Source of the DNA: Bacteroidota bacterium
GTDB lineage: Bacteria; Bacteroidota; Bacteroidia; Chitinophagales; Saprospiraceae
Direction of reading: 5' to 3'
DNA: 64,000 nt
Assembly (NCBI GenBank): GCA_017857395.1
Contig: JAFMDF010000015.1
Coordinates: 1 to 64,000 of the forward strand
Part shown: piece by piece, positions 63,619 to 64,000 of the stretch
Position numbering within the stretch: position 1 is the stretch's first letter
Layout: each line of letters begins with the position of its first letter
Position numbers and translations under genes: made by a program
The notes under the pieces: generated by a model
What the model saw: only the letters and a program-made list of their open reading frames with translations
What the model was told of the DNA's origin: nothing
Database searches by the model: none

Positions 63619-64000
63619 ATGAGTCAACAATCACCTATACCGCCGAAATGGGCTGACCGTTTTTTAGAATGGTTTTGCCATCCTTATTTATTGGAGGAGA
63701 TTCAGGGGGACGCCTATGAATTATTTGAGCGGAGATGTAAAAAAGAAGGCGTCAAAATAGCCAGGCGTCAATTTATTTGGGATGTATTGCGTTCTTTTCG
63801 ATTATCCACTATTAAAAATTTAAACCCGACACCCATTATGCTTAGAAATAACTTTAAAACCGCCTTTCGACAGATTAAGCGACAAAAATTTTATAGCGCC
63901 GTGAATATCACAGGGTTGGCGTTAGGCATCGCATGTTGTTTGCTAATTGCTTTATACATCAAAGATGAATTAAGTTACGACCAACAGCACCCTAATGTAG
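63619..64000 (+). CDS. FtsX-like ABC permease with permease prefix domain, 5' part
   Basis: Begins at ATG 63619 (MSQQSPIPPKWADRFLEWF) and remains open to the window end. The first ~60 residues (HPYLLEEIQGDAYELFERR, RRQFIWDVLRSFR) form the permease prefix domain typical of Bacteroidota transporters next to padR. The MacB-type permease follows from about residue 75 (MLRNNFKTAFRQIKRQKF, then a first membrane helix ITGLALGIACCLLIALYIKDE). The rest, a large extracytoplasmic domain and more helices, lies outside the window. It may export peptides or lipophilic compounds, as MacB-like systems do. Confidence 0.88.
   Translation, partial: MSQQSPIPPKWADRFLEWFCHPYLLEEIQGDAYELFERRCKKEGVKIARRQFIWDVLRSFRLSTIKNLNPTPIMLRNNFKTAFRQIKRQKFYSAVNITGLALGIACCLLIALYIKDELSYDQQHPNV

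Overview
This is an AT-rich window from a member of the Bacteroidota, most likely the Saprospiria or a related lineage. The evidence is a type IX secretion/gliding core (gldK, gldL, gldM, gldN plus a PorP/SprF protein), T9SS type A and type B sorting domains, SusC/SusD pairs, an ECF sigma/FecR regulatory pair, Bacteroidota-type promoter boxes (TTTG and TAnnTTTG), little Shine-Dalgarno signal, and a diphosphomevalonate decarboxylase that implies the mevalonate pathway. The class-level placement is inference. No rRNA, tRNA, CRISPR array, prophage or insertion sequence was seen.

Layout. 1-9.2 kb: the 3' end of a large secreted T9SS cargo gene with a heptapeptide repeat, engB on the other strand, then porP/sprF and gldK-gldL-gldM-gldN. 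9.4-13.7 kb, minus strand: maf, kdsC, a trans-sulfuration enzyme, the C-terminal half of a split transketolase and a LOG-family hydrolase. 13.9-20.2 kb, plus strand: a cytochrome-c/DUF1549/DUF1553 protein, its DUF1501 partner and a beta-lactamase-fold esterase. 20.2-24.5 kb: a NUDIX hydrolase, kdsB, a LysM protein and cystathionine beta-synthase. 24.6-37.2 kb: a nutrient-uptake locus consisting of an ECF sigma factor, FecR, a SusC with an STN signalling domain, a second SusC without it, SusD and a secreted SGNH-type (DUF4886) hydrolase. 37.2-43.2 kb: a putative porin, two T9SS cargo proteins and a pentapeptide-repeat protein. 43.9-52.8 kb: ABC-F protein EttA, an M24 peptidase, two tandem rhodaneses, diphosphomevalonate decarboxylase, a DUF4294 protein, O6-alkylguanine-DNA alkyltransferase, a LolC/E-like permease and a frameshifted GIY-YIG gene. 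53-64 kb: a large alpha/beta hydrolase, a small membrane protein, a Gfo/Idh/MocA oxidoreductase, moaE, a TIP30-like oxidoreductase, a membrane-bound LytTR regulator divergent from a CBM9/DUF5916 protein, and padR followed by an FtsX-type permease cut by the window end.

Working together: gldK-N and PorP/SprF form the secretion machine used by the sorting-domain proteins at the window start and at 39.3-42.4 kb. KdsC and KdsB are two steps of the Kdo branch of LPS synthesis. The sigma/FecR/SusC-STN set is a cell-surface signalling circuit for its own SusCD transporter.

The most unusual signal is between the genes. Many gaps hold imperfect palindromes whose arms are made of short stuttering tandem units. 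The unit differs from gap to gap while the architecture is kept. There are also two families of dispersed hairpins with conserved sequence: one at 9170, 9380 and 20856, the other at 13801 and 59549.
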